Positions 1 through 47,971 of a DNA stretch of 64,000 nucleotides are shown here, in pieces. Both the position numbers and the translations under genes were made by a program. Source of the DNA: Spongilla lacustris. Lineage: Eukaryota; Porifera; Demospongiae; Spongillida; Spongillidae. How positions within the stretch are numbered: the stretch's first letter is position 1; each line of letters begins with the position of its first letter. The stretch covers positions 19,601,828-19,665,827 of the forward strand of contig OX442416.1 in NCBI GenBank assembly GCA_949361645.1, in the 5' to 3' direction. The notes beneath the pieces were generated by a model. That model had not been told where the DNA came from. It did not search any database and saw only the letters and a program-made list of their open reading frames with translations.

Positions 1-839
1 TATGCTTGATAGAGTGCGTAGGATGATAACATACCTTCAAGGCTTCAACGACCTCAAGTACCGTTACGGTGGTGAAGTGTGCAAAGTGAGTAGACGTGTA
101 GATGTACTACTAACATTTGGTTTTCAAAATATGTAGATCTTTGCACGTATTCCCCGCAGTGGTGAGTCTTGCCGCGGCCACTCATTATATTTGAATTCGG
201 AATAGATGACTTGTATCACGTGACCCTGAAGTAAAATTATAACTATGCAGTGCGGACGCGCGGTAGTGTTCGTCGATTACCGTTCGAAAATACACGGGTA
301 ACGTCACTAAACGTCTCCGTGAAATTTACGTGGAAGTCCGTCGTGATTGAAAGAGACGGGGCACCGTTGCAATCCGTCTCCGGACAGCGGTTTCGCTGTG
401 TTTGGTATCAATAATTAAGTCATGAATATTAATTATGAGCCGCCCCAATTGTCGACACCTTCCGGTGGCTCTGAACCAGTCGGCGAAGTTCCGGTCCCGG
501 CCCGTGCGAAAAACAACTCGCGATCGGTAGACTAATATGTTGTTGAGGCTCCATTCACTGTCTCTGTAGTCAGTCCAACTCGAACTTAATGACTCAAGAC
601 ATACTCACACATGCAAGACATGCATCGATACACACAATCACTGTTAATATAGTCACTTAATTTGAAGTTGTACATGTGTTCTGGATGGATCCATCCAATA
701 TAATAATGTTTCGCTATTATTACGAAGCTTTCCAACCGGCTGTGCAGCAGTAGTTGACCCGCCAAACGCATATATATTAGAACATAATTATTGACGTCAG
801 CGACAAGTCCCCAGACTAGCTAGCTTTACGTGACATTAC
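1..839. other. Left-edge sequence without recognised gene
   Basis: No convincing coding sequence was seen on either strand. A gtccccagactag word at 808-820 matches the end of the TIR family found at 54851-55361, so a related element may end here. Confidence 0.4.
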
Positions 840-1272
840 ATGTTTAAGGTTTCATACACAAGGTGTTGCATATCATCACGAAATAATTGGGCATCCTATC
901 ATGTATGCATGTGTAGTGTGAAATTGGGAAGAATAGACTTATCTCGCTACCCTCCCCTCCTAACCACTCTCCTCCCCCTCCTCACTCTAACCTCAGAGAC
1001 ACGACTCCTCGGGGAGGAGAGTTGTTTGTCATGTATGTTTGCATCCTGTAGATAAACTATTGTGTACACACGCACAGAGGTACATCATGCTCTCAACGCA
1101 TGCCCCTCCCTCCCTCCCTCCCTCCCTCCCTCCCTCCCTCCCTCCCTCCCTCCCTCCCTCCCTCCCAACCTCCCAGGTGTACATCCTTCTGTGACCTTGG
1201 TGAAAACTCACCTTGTCATAAATTGATCACTGCAAAAATGGTAACAATCTAATACATTAATCATACCGGTAA
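840..1272. repeat. Left flank of segmental duplication (copy A side)
   Basis: About 400 bp downstream of the copy A stop closely match 51170-51545 downstream of the copy B stop, including a TCCC tract. Confidence 0.7.
1105..1166. repeat. (CCCT)n microsatellite
   Basis: About 15 uninterrupted tccc units. The paralogous site at 51424-51447 has only a few. Confidence 0.95.
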
Positions 1273-37233
<35,961 letters not shown>

Positions 37234-37260
37234 CAGGGCCGGTGAGAGCCGTAGTGAGGC

Positions 37261-37296
<36 letters not shown>

Positions 37297-37477
37297 GGAG
37301 GTCAGTTGACATTCGCCAAATATACACCCGCAGTACATGTACATGTACGTTTAAACTGCATGTTACTGTTTAGCCATAATACAATACAATTTTGGATCAC
37401 AGGGCACCTTGGAGCCCCTATTATACCTTGGGGCCCGGGGTAGGTAACCCCGATTATCCCCCCCCCCCTCCCCCCTG
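37234..37477. mobile_element. hAT-like MITE inside the copy A N-terminal exon
   Basis: 244 bp, begins CAGGGCCGG and ends in the complement of CAGGGGGGAGG, flanked by TCTCCATC on both sides (37226-37233 and 37478-37485). The copy B exon lacks it and has a single tctccacc, so it is the empty site. It contains a 33 bp poly-G tract. Confidence 0.85.
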
Positions 37478-37848
37478 TCTCCATCTGAAGCTTTGAAAGC
37501 ATACTAGGGATCATATTCACTTTACGTACGAGTCAGTAACGAGTATGTATATACGCGAACACGACTAGGTGATACGAAAACATGGGGGAACCCGGGGAAG
37601 GCGTATCCCGCGTACAACTCCAAGTTCAATACACCACACAATGATACATCAAAATAGGCCTACGTACACCATACGTGAAGTATCGTACCGGATCTTAAAG
37701 TCTTCATGTTAAGCTTAGCGAACATCATTTTCCCATAATAGGGTGTGTGGAGGATTAACACGCACTACGTCATTGGTTACATTTTCGGCCATTATCATGT
37801 GACATGCCACACCCACATTTGCGTGGGTGGTAGGGACTTCTCTTCCAG

Positions 37849-38302
37849 CAGTGGCGTAGGAACTTATATTGTCCCCCCGGACAATATAGACCCCTTGCCG
37901 TGTCATCCCGGGAAGGATCAAAACATTAGCGGCCATATTGTTTTGGCCCAAAGTGTGTGCGTTATTTAGAATTTGTGTTTTCATTACGTACGAATGATAT
38001 AATAACAACTGAGATTGGTGAAAAATCACGGCCCAATAAATTGTATTCATAAGTTTATGCACGAATCATATACTTAGAACCGAATGAAATGGTTATGTGA
38101 GATTTACGTCATCGTCGTCGTAGATACACAAATTTCTAAATAACGCACACATTTTGGTCCAAAACAATATGGCCGCTAATGTTTTGATCCTTCCCGTGAT
38201 GACACGGCAAGGGGTCTATAGCATATAGGGTATAATGTCCCCCGGACAATCTAGCCTAGGCTATATTGTCCCCCACGGACAATATACCTTAGCATATAAT
38301 GT

Positions 38303-38337
<35 letters not shown>

Positions 38338-38700
38338 CAGACTATCACTTATTCTATACCGCATTTGGCTAGATTTACTACATTGTATGAACCAAATAAT
38401 GAAAATGTGGTACCAGCCTTCCTTTGAGGCAGTAAATAGGACTGTGTAGTAGAGGAAGACTTTAACCATATTTACTTTTAATATTTGATACATCTGTAGC
38501 GTGGAGCTGCCTTGAATTGTGTATTGTCCTGGGCAACTATTGCAAATTGTTATGTTTTACATGCAATTTTGTATTCAAATGCAAAGGAATTCGCGACGCT
38601 CCATTCTTACGGCATTTCTACATTGGCCAGATTTACTTAATACTTAGTACCACACACATACATGCATTGCTACATGTATTATCCTGGCTACACCACTGGT
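37849..38700. mobile_element. Decayed TIR element(s) with mirrored segments
   Basis: cagtggcgtagg at 37849 and a ctacaccactg word ending at 38698 could be ends. Inside, 37890-37975 and 38125-38220 are inverted copies (cggccatattgttttggccc versus tggtccaaaacaatatggcc). Four atattgtcccc..ggacaatat palindromes and a 28 bp poly-C tract follow. Borders uncertain. Confidence 0.45.
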
Positions 38701-38958
38701 TGAGTCACCTTACAACATACTTTGCACCCCCCCAACACACAACCTGGCTACGGGCCTGAACAGTCCCCCCACCCGGATACTATAAGCTAGGTTATATTGT
38801 CGATCCCCTCTGAGAATTAGTGGAGTACAGACCGCGTGATGTTGTTTGTTCCTTCGCTCTGGTGGGTAGGTCCTTAACCGTCCTTTCCACTCATGCTGTA
38901 AAAATATTTACTACTCCAGGCTCACCCGGCACAGAACAAGTTAACGAATGATTGTTGG

Positions 38959-39246
38959 ACAAGATATAAAAAAAACATTCTCTCTGAGAAAGATAGTGGT
39001 ATATAGGATTTGAAGGCAATGCCGGTGGTGTAAAAAGAAAGGGAACAAGGGATTCAGTGGAGATACAATAATTATTCCTATATTTAGCAACATAATTGTA
39101 ATGACGTTCTATACAGTGCTAAATATAGGAATAATTATTGTATCTCCACTGAATCCCTTGTTCCTTTTCTTTTTACACCAACGGCATTGCCTTCAAATCA
39201 TATATACCACTATCTTTCTCAGAGAGAATGTTTTTTTATATCTTGT
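38959..39246. repeat. Near-perfect 130 bp inverted repeat (hairpin)
   Basis: Arms 38959-39089 and 39117-39246 differ at about four positions, with a 27 bp loop. Probably a foldback MITE. A transcript across it would form a long hairpin. Confidence 0.85.
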
Positions 39247-39416
39247 TTCATTCTTTTTTTCTTAATAAGTGACTACTAGTATATAGGTGTACATGTAGTA
39301 CAATGTAGAAGTAACTGAATACGATTGTACGATAAAATCCAGCCGTTGTAATTCCCACGTTTATTGCCTAGCAACACAATGTTTACAGTTATACATATAT
39401 ATAATATATATATATA

Positions 39417-39690
39417 CTAGACTTAGCCCGTGAAAAATCACGGAGCTAATTGTATAGAAGTCAATGTTTTTTTACATACAGTAATCTACCATGGTCCCAC
39501 CTATTGTAATATACGGTTACTACGCAACCTATTAAATAGCGCGCAATGAAATACTTCCAGTCTGTAACGATAAATATGACCAATTGCCATTGGTCGATAG
39601 GTAGCGTTACTCCGTGAAAAATCATGGAAGTGATTCTATAAGAAGTGCAGAAAGTTTTTTTTTTTTTTTTTTTACATATGGAGAAATGGC
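39417..39690 (-). mobile_element. Helitron-type 3' end fragment
   Basis: On the minus strand it ends CCGTGATTTTTCACGG, short spacer, CTAG, followed by T: the hairpin plus CTRR terminus of Helitrons. It matches 47106-47370. The 5' part is missing. Confidence 0.65.
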
Positions 39691-39699
39691 CCATACATA

Positions 39700-40130
39700 G
39701 GCGGTCATCATGCTTTTATTTTTAAATTGAATTTTAAAGACATTTATAATTTACTATAAATCGGTCTGATTGTGAATCTGTGTTTTATATAATTACGACA
39801 TGAACCATTCGTGTAGTAAAATCAAGACAAAAAAATAATTTCTACCGCGTATAATTTATTCATAAACAATATGTCATAACGTAATACCTTGCGTCATCTG
39901 GGATTAAGTTACAGTTATTGCGTACGTTGCAACTAGTTAACTGTTAATTGCAGATGAATTATAAACGATAATGCACAATCGTAGCTTTGAAGATGTGGAG
40001 GCAGCAATAAACGGATTGCCCTGCATGATTTCAACTTCTGAGATTCAGGTGTTTTGGTGAGTATACTGTGTGAATTTAGTATGTGCAGAACAGGCATATA
40101 TTCGATGCAGTGAAGGGGGAGGAGATATGG
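39700..40130. other. AT-rich spacer
   Basis: No coding or repeat signal recognised. Confidence 0.4.
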
Positions 40131-40734
40131 CCTTCTCCCTATACTAGTACTGTATGGAATTCTCCCTGTACTGTTGGCCTTCTCCCGGACCGTTAATTGC
40201 CCGTCTCCTTATACTGTTGGTCTTCTCGCTATACTGTTGGCCTTCTCCCTATACTGTTGGCCTTCTCCCTATACTGTTGGCCTTCTCCCTATACTGTTGG
40301 CCTGCTCCCTATACAGTTGGCCTTCTCCCTATATACAGTTGGCCTTCTCCCTATACTGTTGGCCCTTCTCCCTATACATTGGCCTTCTCCCTATACATTG
40401 GCCTTCTCCCTATACTGTTACCCTTCTCCCTATACATTGGCCTTCTCCCTATACTGTTAGCCTTCTCCCTATATACTCTTGGCCTTCTCCCTATACTGTT
40501 GGCCTTCTCCCTATACTGTTGGCCTTCTCCCTATACTGTTGGCCTTCTCTCTATACTGTTGGCCTTCTCCCTATACTGTTGGCCTTCTCCCTATACTGTT
40601 GGCCGTCTCCCTATGCTTTTGGCTTTCTCCCTATACTGTTGACTTTCTACCTACATGTGTACTGTTGGCCTTATCCCTATACTATTTCCTATACAGTTGG
40701 CCTTCTCCCTATACTATTGGCTTTCTCCCTATAT
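40131..40734. repeat. Minisatellite, 20 bp unit
   Basis: About 30 copies of ccttctccctatactgttgg with length variants. It is open in several frames only because of the repeat. Confidence 0.96.
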
Positions 40735-41102
40735 GAACCACTGAGCATTGTCCATTTGTGTAGCATCTCTGTCCCTTTGTTTACCATGTGTATAGCTGAC
40801 CTGTGGGACACACACACCACACATGTGCATGGACACTTCCAGCAAGTCACGCACGCTCAGTTACAGTGTGGACACTCAATGTAGTAGCTCTACTGGTGGC
40901 GATGCACATATTCACAAGTGTCTCCATCATGTGCACACTACACACGCTGATGTAGAGCTGTGTATTGTGTGCTTCAAACATGGGCACACACACCAATGAT
41001 GTCCACACATATACCTGTACACAGTGGTACTTACATGTACATCCATATACATCAGATATAAATAATAATAATTTGGACACAAACACACACATGCATGTAC
41101 AT

Positions 41103-41105
<3 letters not shown>

Positions 41106-41173
<68 letters not shown>
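41106..41173. repeat. (CA)n microsatellite
   Basis: About 34 CA units. Confidence 0.97.
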
Positions 41174-41175
<2 letters not shown>

Positions 41176-41179
41176 TTGC

Positions 41180-42300
41180 TGTACAACCACAACAAGACAC
41201 AACAATCTACCAGGAGAGAGCTACCATACTACTGGAGGAGCAGAGGATCAATGAAGACCTACTAACTGCAGTACTACAAACCAAAGTATTTACTGGTCTG
41301 GCTACTTCCCCAGTCCTTTGAAAACAGTGACGACAGATAACAGGTGTGTGAATGGCTGTTTGGGGGCTATTGTGATGGTGGTTACATGCACTAGAGTACG
41401 CATGGTATTTTTGGACATGCTAATTTTTTTTGCATGCATTGGTGTTGAGAACACTTCCTCACTCCCCTCGAGGGGTGTTGGTGGTGTCATTGGATCACCT
41501 CTCCAAATCCCCCAGAAGGGGGGAGGTATCCTTTGTACACATAAAATGCATCACTTGGGTGACAGCTCCATCAGAAGTCTTTGAACATGCATGTTAAAGT
41601 ACTTCTGTTTAAGGGCCTGGAGAGGTACATTAACTTGTACATGTACTCTTTGTTACATGTACTATTGTCTATCTTTATAGACACCATCTAGATACTGTTA
41701 CATAATCCTGTACCTAGTATATGTACCCAGGACTAATTTCAAAAATGCTCTCATCTGGTGGCTACCAGATACAGGTATAAACCCTAACCCTGACTACCTA
41801 CACAAAAGTTCTGGTAAATTTAATATTACTACATTTGCATATGAGGCTGTGCTTTAAAAGGCTACCATGCGCTATATTCATTTGAGTTGCATGCAACATG
41901 TTACCTACATGTACGTGTGGTAACCTTAACCCTTCTATACATGTATGTAGCCAAGTCATCGTATGCCCTTCATGCAACTTTTTTGGCTGTAGGTCACTAC
42001 ATGTACATGCAGTGGTAGGTAGTGATTTTAGTGGTTACCTAAGTTTTGCAAAGCAACCACATCCATTGTGTGGACAAGGAAACCACAAGCCAGCCTTAAG
42101 CTGGTTTTGGCCCCTACTGGCCTAAGAAGGGATAATGTTTCTGGGGCTATGCCAAAGCTTCATACATGTAGGTTGGCCCATGCCCATTTAGTGTTTGCAT
42201 TAGTTATCACAAATAGAATAACCTTATGGGCCCACTTCGTACATACATATATGGACACACCTCCCTTGACTACTTACATGTACATGTACATGTACTATAC
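41180..42300. other. Spacer without recognised gene
   Basis: Only short ORFs; scattered TACATGTA words. No domain recognised. Confidence 0.4.
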
Positions 42301-42308
42301 TGTTGGTC

Positions 42309-42418
42309 AGTTGGCCTTCTCCCTATACAGTGGCCTTCTCCCTATACAGTTGGCCTTCTCCCTATACTGTTGGCCTTCTCCCTATAGGTGGCCTTCTCCC
42401 TATATTGTTGGCCTTCCC
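42309..42418. repeat. Second site of the 20 bp minisatellite
   Basis: Five to six copies of the same ccttctccctata-type unit found at 40131, 1.6 kb away. Confidence 0.92.
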
Positions 42419-42847
42419 TAAAGGTTTTCATTTTTAGTATGCACGGCATTACATGTAGTACCTTGCTCTCATTACTGTCAACAGTAAGGCTCTCAACTGT
42501 AGTACTCCAAGCCTAGCTGGCAACAAGTAGACAGGCAATAGAATAACCCTGGGCTCACCAAAAATGTACATACATGTATGGACACAAGTAGTAGCGCTGC
42601 ACATCTGTTAACATACTATGAACTTCCAGGACACAGCTATTCCCTAGGACAACCAGCAAAACCAAGCCTAGGGGTTGTATTTGCATGGCATTGTGCATGA
42701 GATTATTCACTGTATGTACAGACCTAGACCTTTTATCAGCACAGTCTGGCCACACAACAAAATTCATAACATTGGGCCTTTGTTACTTTGTACAAACATC
42801 CAAATAAGATAGGATCAGCAGGTGTTTATGTACACACACACATACAT

Positions 42848-42849
<2 letters not shown>

Positions 42850-42897
<48 letters not shown>

Positions 42898-42941
42898 GCA
42901 CACACACACGCACACACACACACGCACACACACACACACAC

Positions 42942-43006
<65 letters not shown>
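42850..43006. repeat. (CA)n microsatellite with CG interruptions
   Basis: About 155 bp of CA with several cg interruptions in the first half. Confidence 0.97.
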
Positions 43007-43007
<1 letters not shown>

Positions 43008-43009
43008 CA

Positions 43010-44570
43010 GCTGAGGAGGAGGCAGGAATAGGCAACATCTGCCAGTATCACTTACGGTTTCCAGTCATGCATTTGCTACAGATGTTACGTGTACAAGAAG
43101 CACACCATTACATGCAAGTACTTCCTATAACACCAGGGATTTACCGCACCTACCCCCTGGTGTACACGTGGCATGTCACTTGCTGTTCTGTCAATTAATC
43201 CAGGGTTCATAAACATGCCATTTAACTGTACATATGAAGGGAAGACTTCCTACAATAATACTGCAGCAATGGAAGTAGAACATCATAACACAAACTTTCA
43301 TGAATCCCTCAATTGTATTTAGCCAGTCAGACACTCAATGTTTTGGCATATACAAACTGCCACCACAACCTGTACAAAAAAACCCAAATAATACTTTCTC
43401 TTTTCCTCCTCCCTTCAATTTCCTTACCTCCCCTTCCATCTCCTTCCCTCCTCATCCCGTCAATTTTCCTACCTCCCCCTCCCTCCCATCATTCTCGCTC
43501 CTCCACTCTCCCTCCCTCCTCATTATCCCCATGGATTCACCCCGCTGGCCCCGGCTCTCATCTTATAGCGCATGTCAAATGAAGGACTTCCGGCTGAAAG
43601 GATCGTGTGTGAAAGGAAAAAGGTAAGCTAGCTGGGTTTGTTTTTAAAAAACAAAATTAAACTGAATAATACCATGCTTTCCAGTGTTGTAAAGTGGTTT
43701 TAAGAAGACACTTATATTGGGTTGAAGAAAAGGACGTAAGTTAACCTGTTCTCTTCTACAGTATGCAATATGTGTGTTCAGGTGTATTCTAGTAATCACT
43801 GCATTTTTATTTCAGGGAGTTCAAGTGTCAGCTTAAATTGATTTTTTGCATACAACGCTCACTAGCTGCAGGAACAATCAGAAGGAACAGTGCATGTGCA
43901 TGGATGTCACTATGGATGTAATGTAGCGTTACTGTTGTACATGTACATGTGATCATGTTTCAAAAGATTCAACCACATGCAATGGCGTCCTAGGCTGGTT
44001 TGTTTCTCAGACACTCGATACCTCAGGATGCACTCGGATAGCTCACAACATCAACAACCATTCATTCATTATACTGAATCATACACGTAATCACATGCAC
44101 ACACATGATCCTATATATCTCTAATCACTGAATGTTTCCAGACATCACAGTTCCTCCCCATTTCACACTGGTGACAGATCACCATCCCTTGTTGTCCATT
44201 CTCAACCCTGAAAAGGGATTACCAGCAGTGACAGCAGCACGGTTGCATTGGTATATGCGGTAGGCTAGCCCTGTCTTGATATCAGGTACAAGAGTACCAC
44301 TCAGCACACAAATGCTGATGCACTTTCACGTCTCCCAGTGGTGGCCAACATGCAGACGGCACAAATGGACGAGGAGGAAGGAGGGACATTCCCAACTACA
44401 AACTCTCCCGGTCGCAGTGGCAGAATTAGGAAGAACAACAACAATTAAGGGACCTGGTGTTAGCAAGGGTGTTTCAGCCTATTCAGGAGGGATGGCCACC
44501 CAAAACTACAGAAGAGGTCCGGTTATAAAGCCATGCTTTGAGTAGAGACATGAACTATACATGTACAGCA
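43010..44570. other. Spacer without recognised gene
   Basis: A pyrimidine-rich stretch at 43390-43530 and otherwise unremarkable sequence. No coding signal recognised. Confidence 0.4.
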
Positions 44571-44582
44571 GTACAATCCTGT

Positions 44583-45120
44583 GAAAGGGTACAGGGAGAG
44601 GTATAGGCCTGTACCACTGTTCACGGAGGGGTACAGGCCTGCTCAGGGATACAGGCATGTTCAAGGAGGGGTACAGGGATACAAGCCTGGACAGGGGTAC
44701 AGGCCTGTACTGGTGGGGGGGGGCGGGGGTTTACAGGACTGTACAGTGGGTACAGGCTTGTACAGGGGTAAAGGCGTGTACATGCAGGGAGGGGTACAAG
44801 CCTGGACAGGGGTACGGGCCTGTACTGGGGTGGGTGGGGGGTACAGGACTGTACAAGGGTACAGGCTTGTACAGGGGTGCAGGCCTGTACAAGGGTAATG
44901 GCGTGTACAGGGAGGGGTAGTGGCCTGGACAGGGGTACAGGCCTGTACTTGGGGGGGGGGGGGGGGGAGTGTACAGGACTGTACAATGGTACAGGCTTGT
45001 ACAGGGGTGCAGGCCTGTACAGGGGTGCAGGTCTGTACAAGGGTAATGGCGTGTACAGGGAGGGGTAGTGGCCTGTACAGTGGTACAGGCCTATAAAATT
45101 GTACAGGCCTGTACAATTTG
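44583..45120. repeat. Minisatellite of palindromic GTACAGGCCTGTAC units
   Basis: Degenerate units of 14-40 bp built on ggtacaggcctgtac, interrupted by G-rich tracts at 44715, 44825 and 44950. Each unit is self-complementary. Confidence 0.92.
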
Positions 45121-45253
45121 GGGTACAACCAATGTATTGATACATAGCAGTTGTTCATTCATGATGAACTCCACATACATATAGGTTAACCCATTGTCCT
45201 CTGTTTCATTCCATATCTCTTGTCTTTTGCTAGGCCATGTAGTAATCCCCATT

Positions 45254-46020
45254 TCAGTCTGTCCCATTCTTCTTTGCCTTCATCGTCCCCTTCACAGAGT
45301 GGTCTCTAGTGGGTACACCCTTTCCAACAACTGTTCCTTCTGCCCTTTTCTTTGCACAACACGCCCTCTCAATTTGCCCCCATTTCCTGCAAACTTTGTT
45401 TCTGAACCTGCACTGTTGAGTATCATGCGCTCCTCCACACCTGTTGCAAGCCCCTAGGCCTGACGGTCTCCCCCTTCTTGGTGGTGCTGCCACTTGATAT
45501 ACTTCAGTCTTGTTCCTGTTTTGTGACACTCTGCAACTGTTCTGCGCGTCCTTTCCGCTATTTCCACTGTCTCCAGCACCTTGGCAAAAGTGAGGTCTGC
45601 CTTTGTGAGGAGTCTCTTCTGTACCCCCTCGTCCCTCATACTAAAGAACACCCTGTCTCTCAGCGTCTCTGATAACGTCGCACCAAACGCACAGTTCTGC
45701 AAACTTGCTGCATACCACATATCACACTTTCTCCCTCCTTTTGTCCCGTTTGTGGAACCGTACGTTCTGCGATGACTAGAGGTTTATTCGCTACGTGTGT
45801 CGTTAAGGCTGCGACCAGTTGCTCGTACGTTCGGTCTTTCAATTTCTGGGGTGCTACGAGCGCTCGGAGCAGGCCAAATGTAATACAGGCGAGGAAAGCG
45901 TCCTTTTTCTGTTCGGCTTCCACTTTATTTGCCAGGAAGAAATGTTCTAGCCGCTCGACGTATTAACTCAACCAGTCTTCCGTTGACGCATCACACTCCC
46001 CTGCCATCCTTCTTAGCTAT
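45254..46020 (-). pseudogene. Ty3/gypsy-like Gag remnant
   Basis: The minus strand reads a capsid-like segment (KKDAFLACITFGLLRALVAP, YEQLVAALTTHVANKPLVIA, about 45790-45920), then after a frame change LSETLRDRVFFSMRDEGVQK (about 45600-45660), then CNRCGGAHDTQQC and a decayed second knuckle (about 45360-45450). Zinc-knuckle Gag of this layout is known from LTR retrotransposons. Protease, RT and LTRs were not seen nearby, so this is an isolated decayed fragment. Confidence 0.7.
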
Positions 46021-46299
46021 CCCATGCACCCTCGTCGCCCTGTAGACCTCAGGATGCACTCGGATAGCTCAGATCCAGCTACAGCTACGTGTAGGCCTAC
46101 ATCTCTTGTCTGAGCAGCCGGTCGAGGTAAGCAGCCTAACATCATTTCAATACATCGATCTGTCTTGCAGAAAACACAGACTCGAAGCTTTTAGTATTCC
46201 ATGGCATGTACTAGTAGTTACCCCCGGCACGGGGCGGCACCTGGCCCACCACGCCCTCTGCTCGACTCCAGCTTTGCAAAATGCTGGCATGTCCTAGAT

Positions 46300-46840
46300 C
46301 CTAGTCTCATTTTATTAACTATGGAATATCCTTGATTTTACTAAATATCTATGGCAACACATAGAAACGCCATTTAAAAATGGCGCCTTATTGCACCAAA
46401 ACTGATTTACTATTTTTAAAAATGGTCCCCAAATTCTTCACGACAACATCCACTTTTTTTCATATATTATATTATTTGGATAGTTGCAGAATTGTTTCAG
46501 AGGGTGGCAAAAGTTCTAACCCCCCTCTGTTCATTAGTTATAACTAATGGAATATCTTAATTAGCATGATTTTTTTCCATTTTCTGTACAAGTCTATGGA
46601 ATATCATATTTTCAGAAATGGTCCCAGAATTTTGGACGATACAAGGTATAAAATTTGAAATTTCCTACATTTAAACATCATTTAGAGTAGTATTAGAGGG
46701 TGGCAAAAGTTGCAGGTCTGTTAGTTAAGTAAATAATAATCAAGTTAGTAAAAACGCCATACATTCTCTATGGAACGTACCGCGGAATGAAATCCAAAAA
46801 TTTACAAACCGCAACTTTCGTGTCTGTTGATTTCTCCATA
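46300..46840. other. AT-rich stretch
   Basis: Contains diverged direct repeats of tatggaatatc and agagggtggcaaaagtt (46500 and 46690). No gene. Confidence 0.45.
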
Positions 46841-47105
46841 TGACATACAGTAATCCACCACCTGTTGTAATATACGGTTACTACGCAACCTATTTAATAG
46901 CCCGCGCACGCAATACTTCCGGTCTGTACGATAAGAATGAACACCGGTCAATTGCCATTGGTCGTTGGTCGCTTCTATTGGTTGCTAGGTACGCGTTGCT
47001 AGTTATGTTCAAACCCACAATTGTAGACGCTAGGCGGTGTTTATAAATAAGTGGTTACGCGGACGTACGGACGGACGTACGGACGTTAGAAATTATAGTA
47101 TTAGA
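46840..47105 (-). mobile_element. Helitron-type element, 5' part
   Basis: On the minus strand it begins TCTAATACTATAATTTCTAA at 47105 and then carries cgtccgtacg repeats, matching the element to its right. The 3' terminus was not found; similarity stops near 46840. Confidence 0.6.
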
Positions 47106-47646
47106 CTAGACTTAGCCCGTGAATAATCACGGAGCTGATTGTATAGAAGTCAATGTTTTTTACATACAGTAATCTACCACGGTCCTATTAAATAGCGCGC
47201 GCAATGAAATACTTCCAATCTGTAATGATAAATATGAACACCGGTCAATTGCCATTGGTCGATAAGTTACCCCGTGAAAAATCACGGAAGTGGTTCTATA
47301 AGAAGTGCAGAATGTTTTTTTTTTTTTTTTTACATACAGTAATCTACCACCTGTTGTAATATACGGTTACTACGCAACCTATTTAATAACCCGCGCACGC
47401 AATAATAGTACTACTTCCGGTCTGTGCGATAAGAATGAACACCGGTCAATTGCCATTGGTCGTTGCTATATACTTTTGTGTGGGAGTGGTCGTTTCTATT
47501 GGTTGCTAGGTACGCGTTGCTAGTTATGTTCAAACCCACAATTGTAGACGCTAGGCGGAGTTTATAAATAGGTGGTTACGCGGACGTACGGACGTACGGA
47601 CGGACGTACGGACGGACGTACGGACGTTGGAAATTATAGTATTAGA
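47106..47646 (-). mobile_element. Non-autonomous Helitron, 541 bp
   Basis: The minus strand begins TCTAATACTATAATTTCC and ends with hairpin CCGTGATTATTCACGG, 7 bp spacer and CTAG. The preceding base is A and the following base is T, the A|T insertion site typical of Helitrons. A direct repeat inside it gives two partial 3' modules. No Rep or helicase is encoded. Confidence 0.75.
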
Positions 47647-47650
47647 TATG

Positions 47651-47971
47651 TTACATTTGCAGCTGTTCCATTAGTTCAAAACTCGCGCGCCAGCTTTCCC
47701 TCTTAGAAACTCGTTTCTCGTCTGAGTTCAGTTCATAACGTCGCTTCTTAGAAGCTCGCACCGCAGCAGAATTCTTTTCCTGTTGCCATCTCTTAGAAGC
47801 TCGGTTCGACTCCAGATTTGCTCTGTACATATCACGAGCAGACGCCCGCCTTTGTTCAGCATCAGCATCGTACCGAACTCGGGAGGACTCTAACTCATAG
47901 TCTCGATTTAGGAGGTATTCCTCTCGTTCCTCTTTCGTAGCCGTAAAGGCATTTTGACAAAAACAACTTCG
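47651..47971 (-). CDS. Unassigned basic ORF with YxxNxxxRASKR-like repeats
   Basis: The minus strand is open for 106 codons without an ATG start, ending MEQLQM and TAA at 47651. It shows repeated units such as YRANLESNRASKRWQQE and YELNSDEKRVSKRES, highly charged and predicted coiled. Similar Lys/Arg/Ser/Tyr repeats are common at the N-termini of transposon-encoded proteins of cnidarians and sponges (from memory, not searched). It may be an exon: a ttttag acceptor lies just upstream. It is immediately beside the Helitron 5' end. Confidence 0.4.
   Translation of the reverse strand, partial: RSCFCQNAFTATKEEREEYLLNRDYELESSRVRYDADAEQRRASARDMYRANLESNRASKRWQQEKNSAAVRASKKRRYELNSDEKRVSKRESWRASFELMEQLQM

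Noticed and set aside
40154..40884. 236-codon ORF over the 20 bp minisatellite
   Set aside because: The frame stays open because of the repeat; three frames give similar proline-serine-tyrosine repeats, so there is no evidence for a gene.
44621..45158. 174-codon minus-strand ORF rich in YRPVPLYRP
   Set aside because: It is a reading of the GTACAGGCCTGTAC minisatellite.
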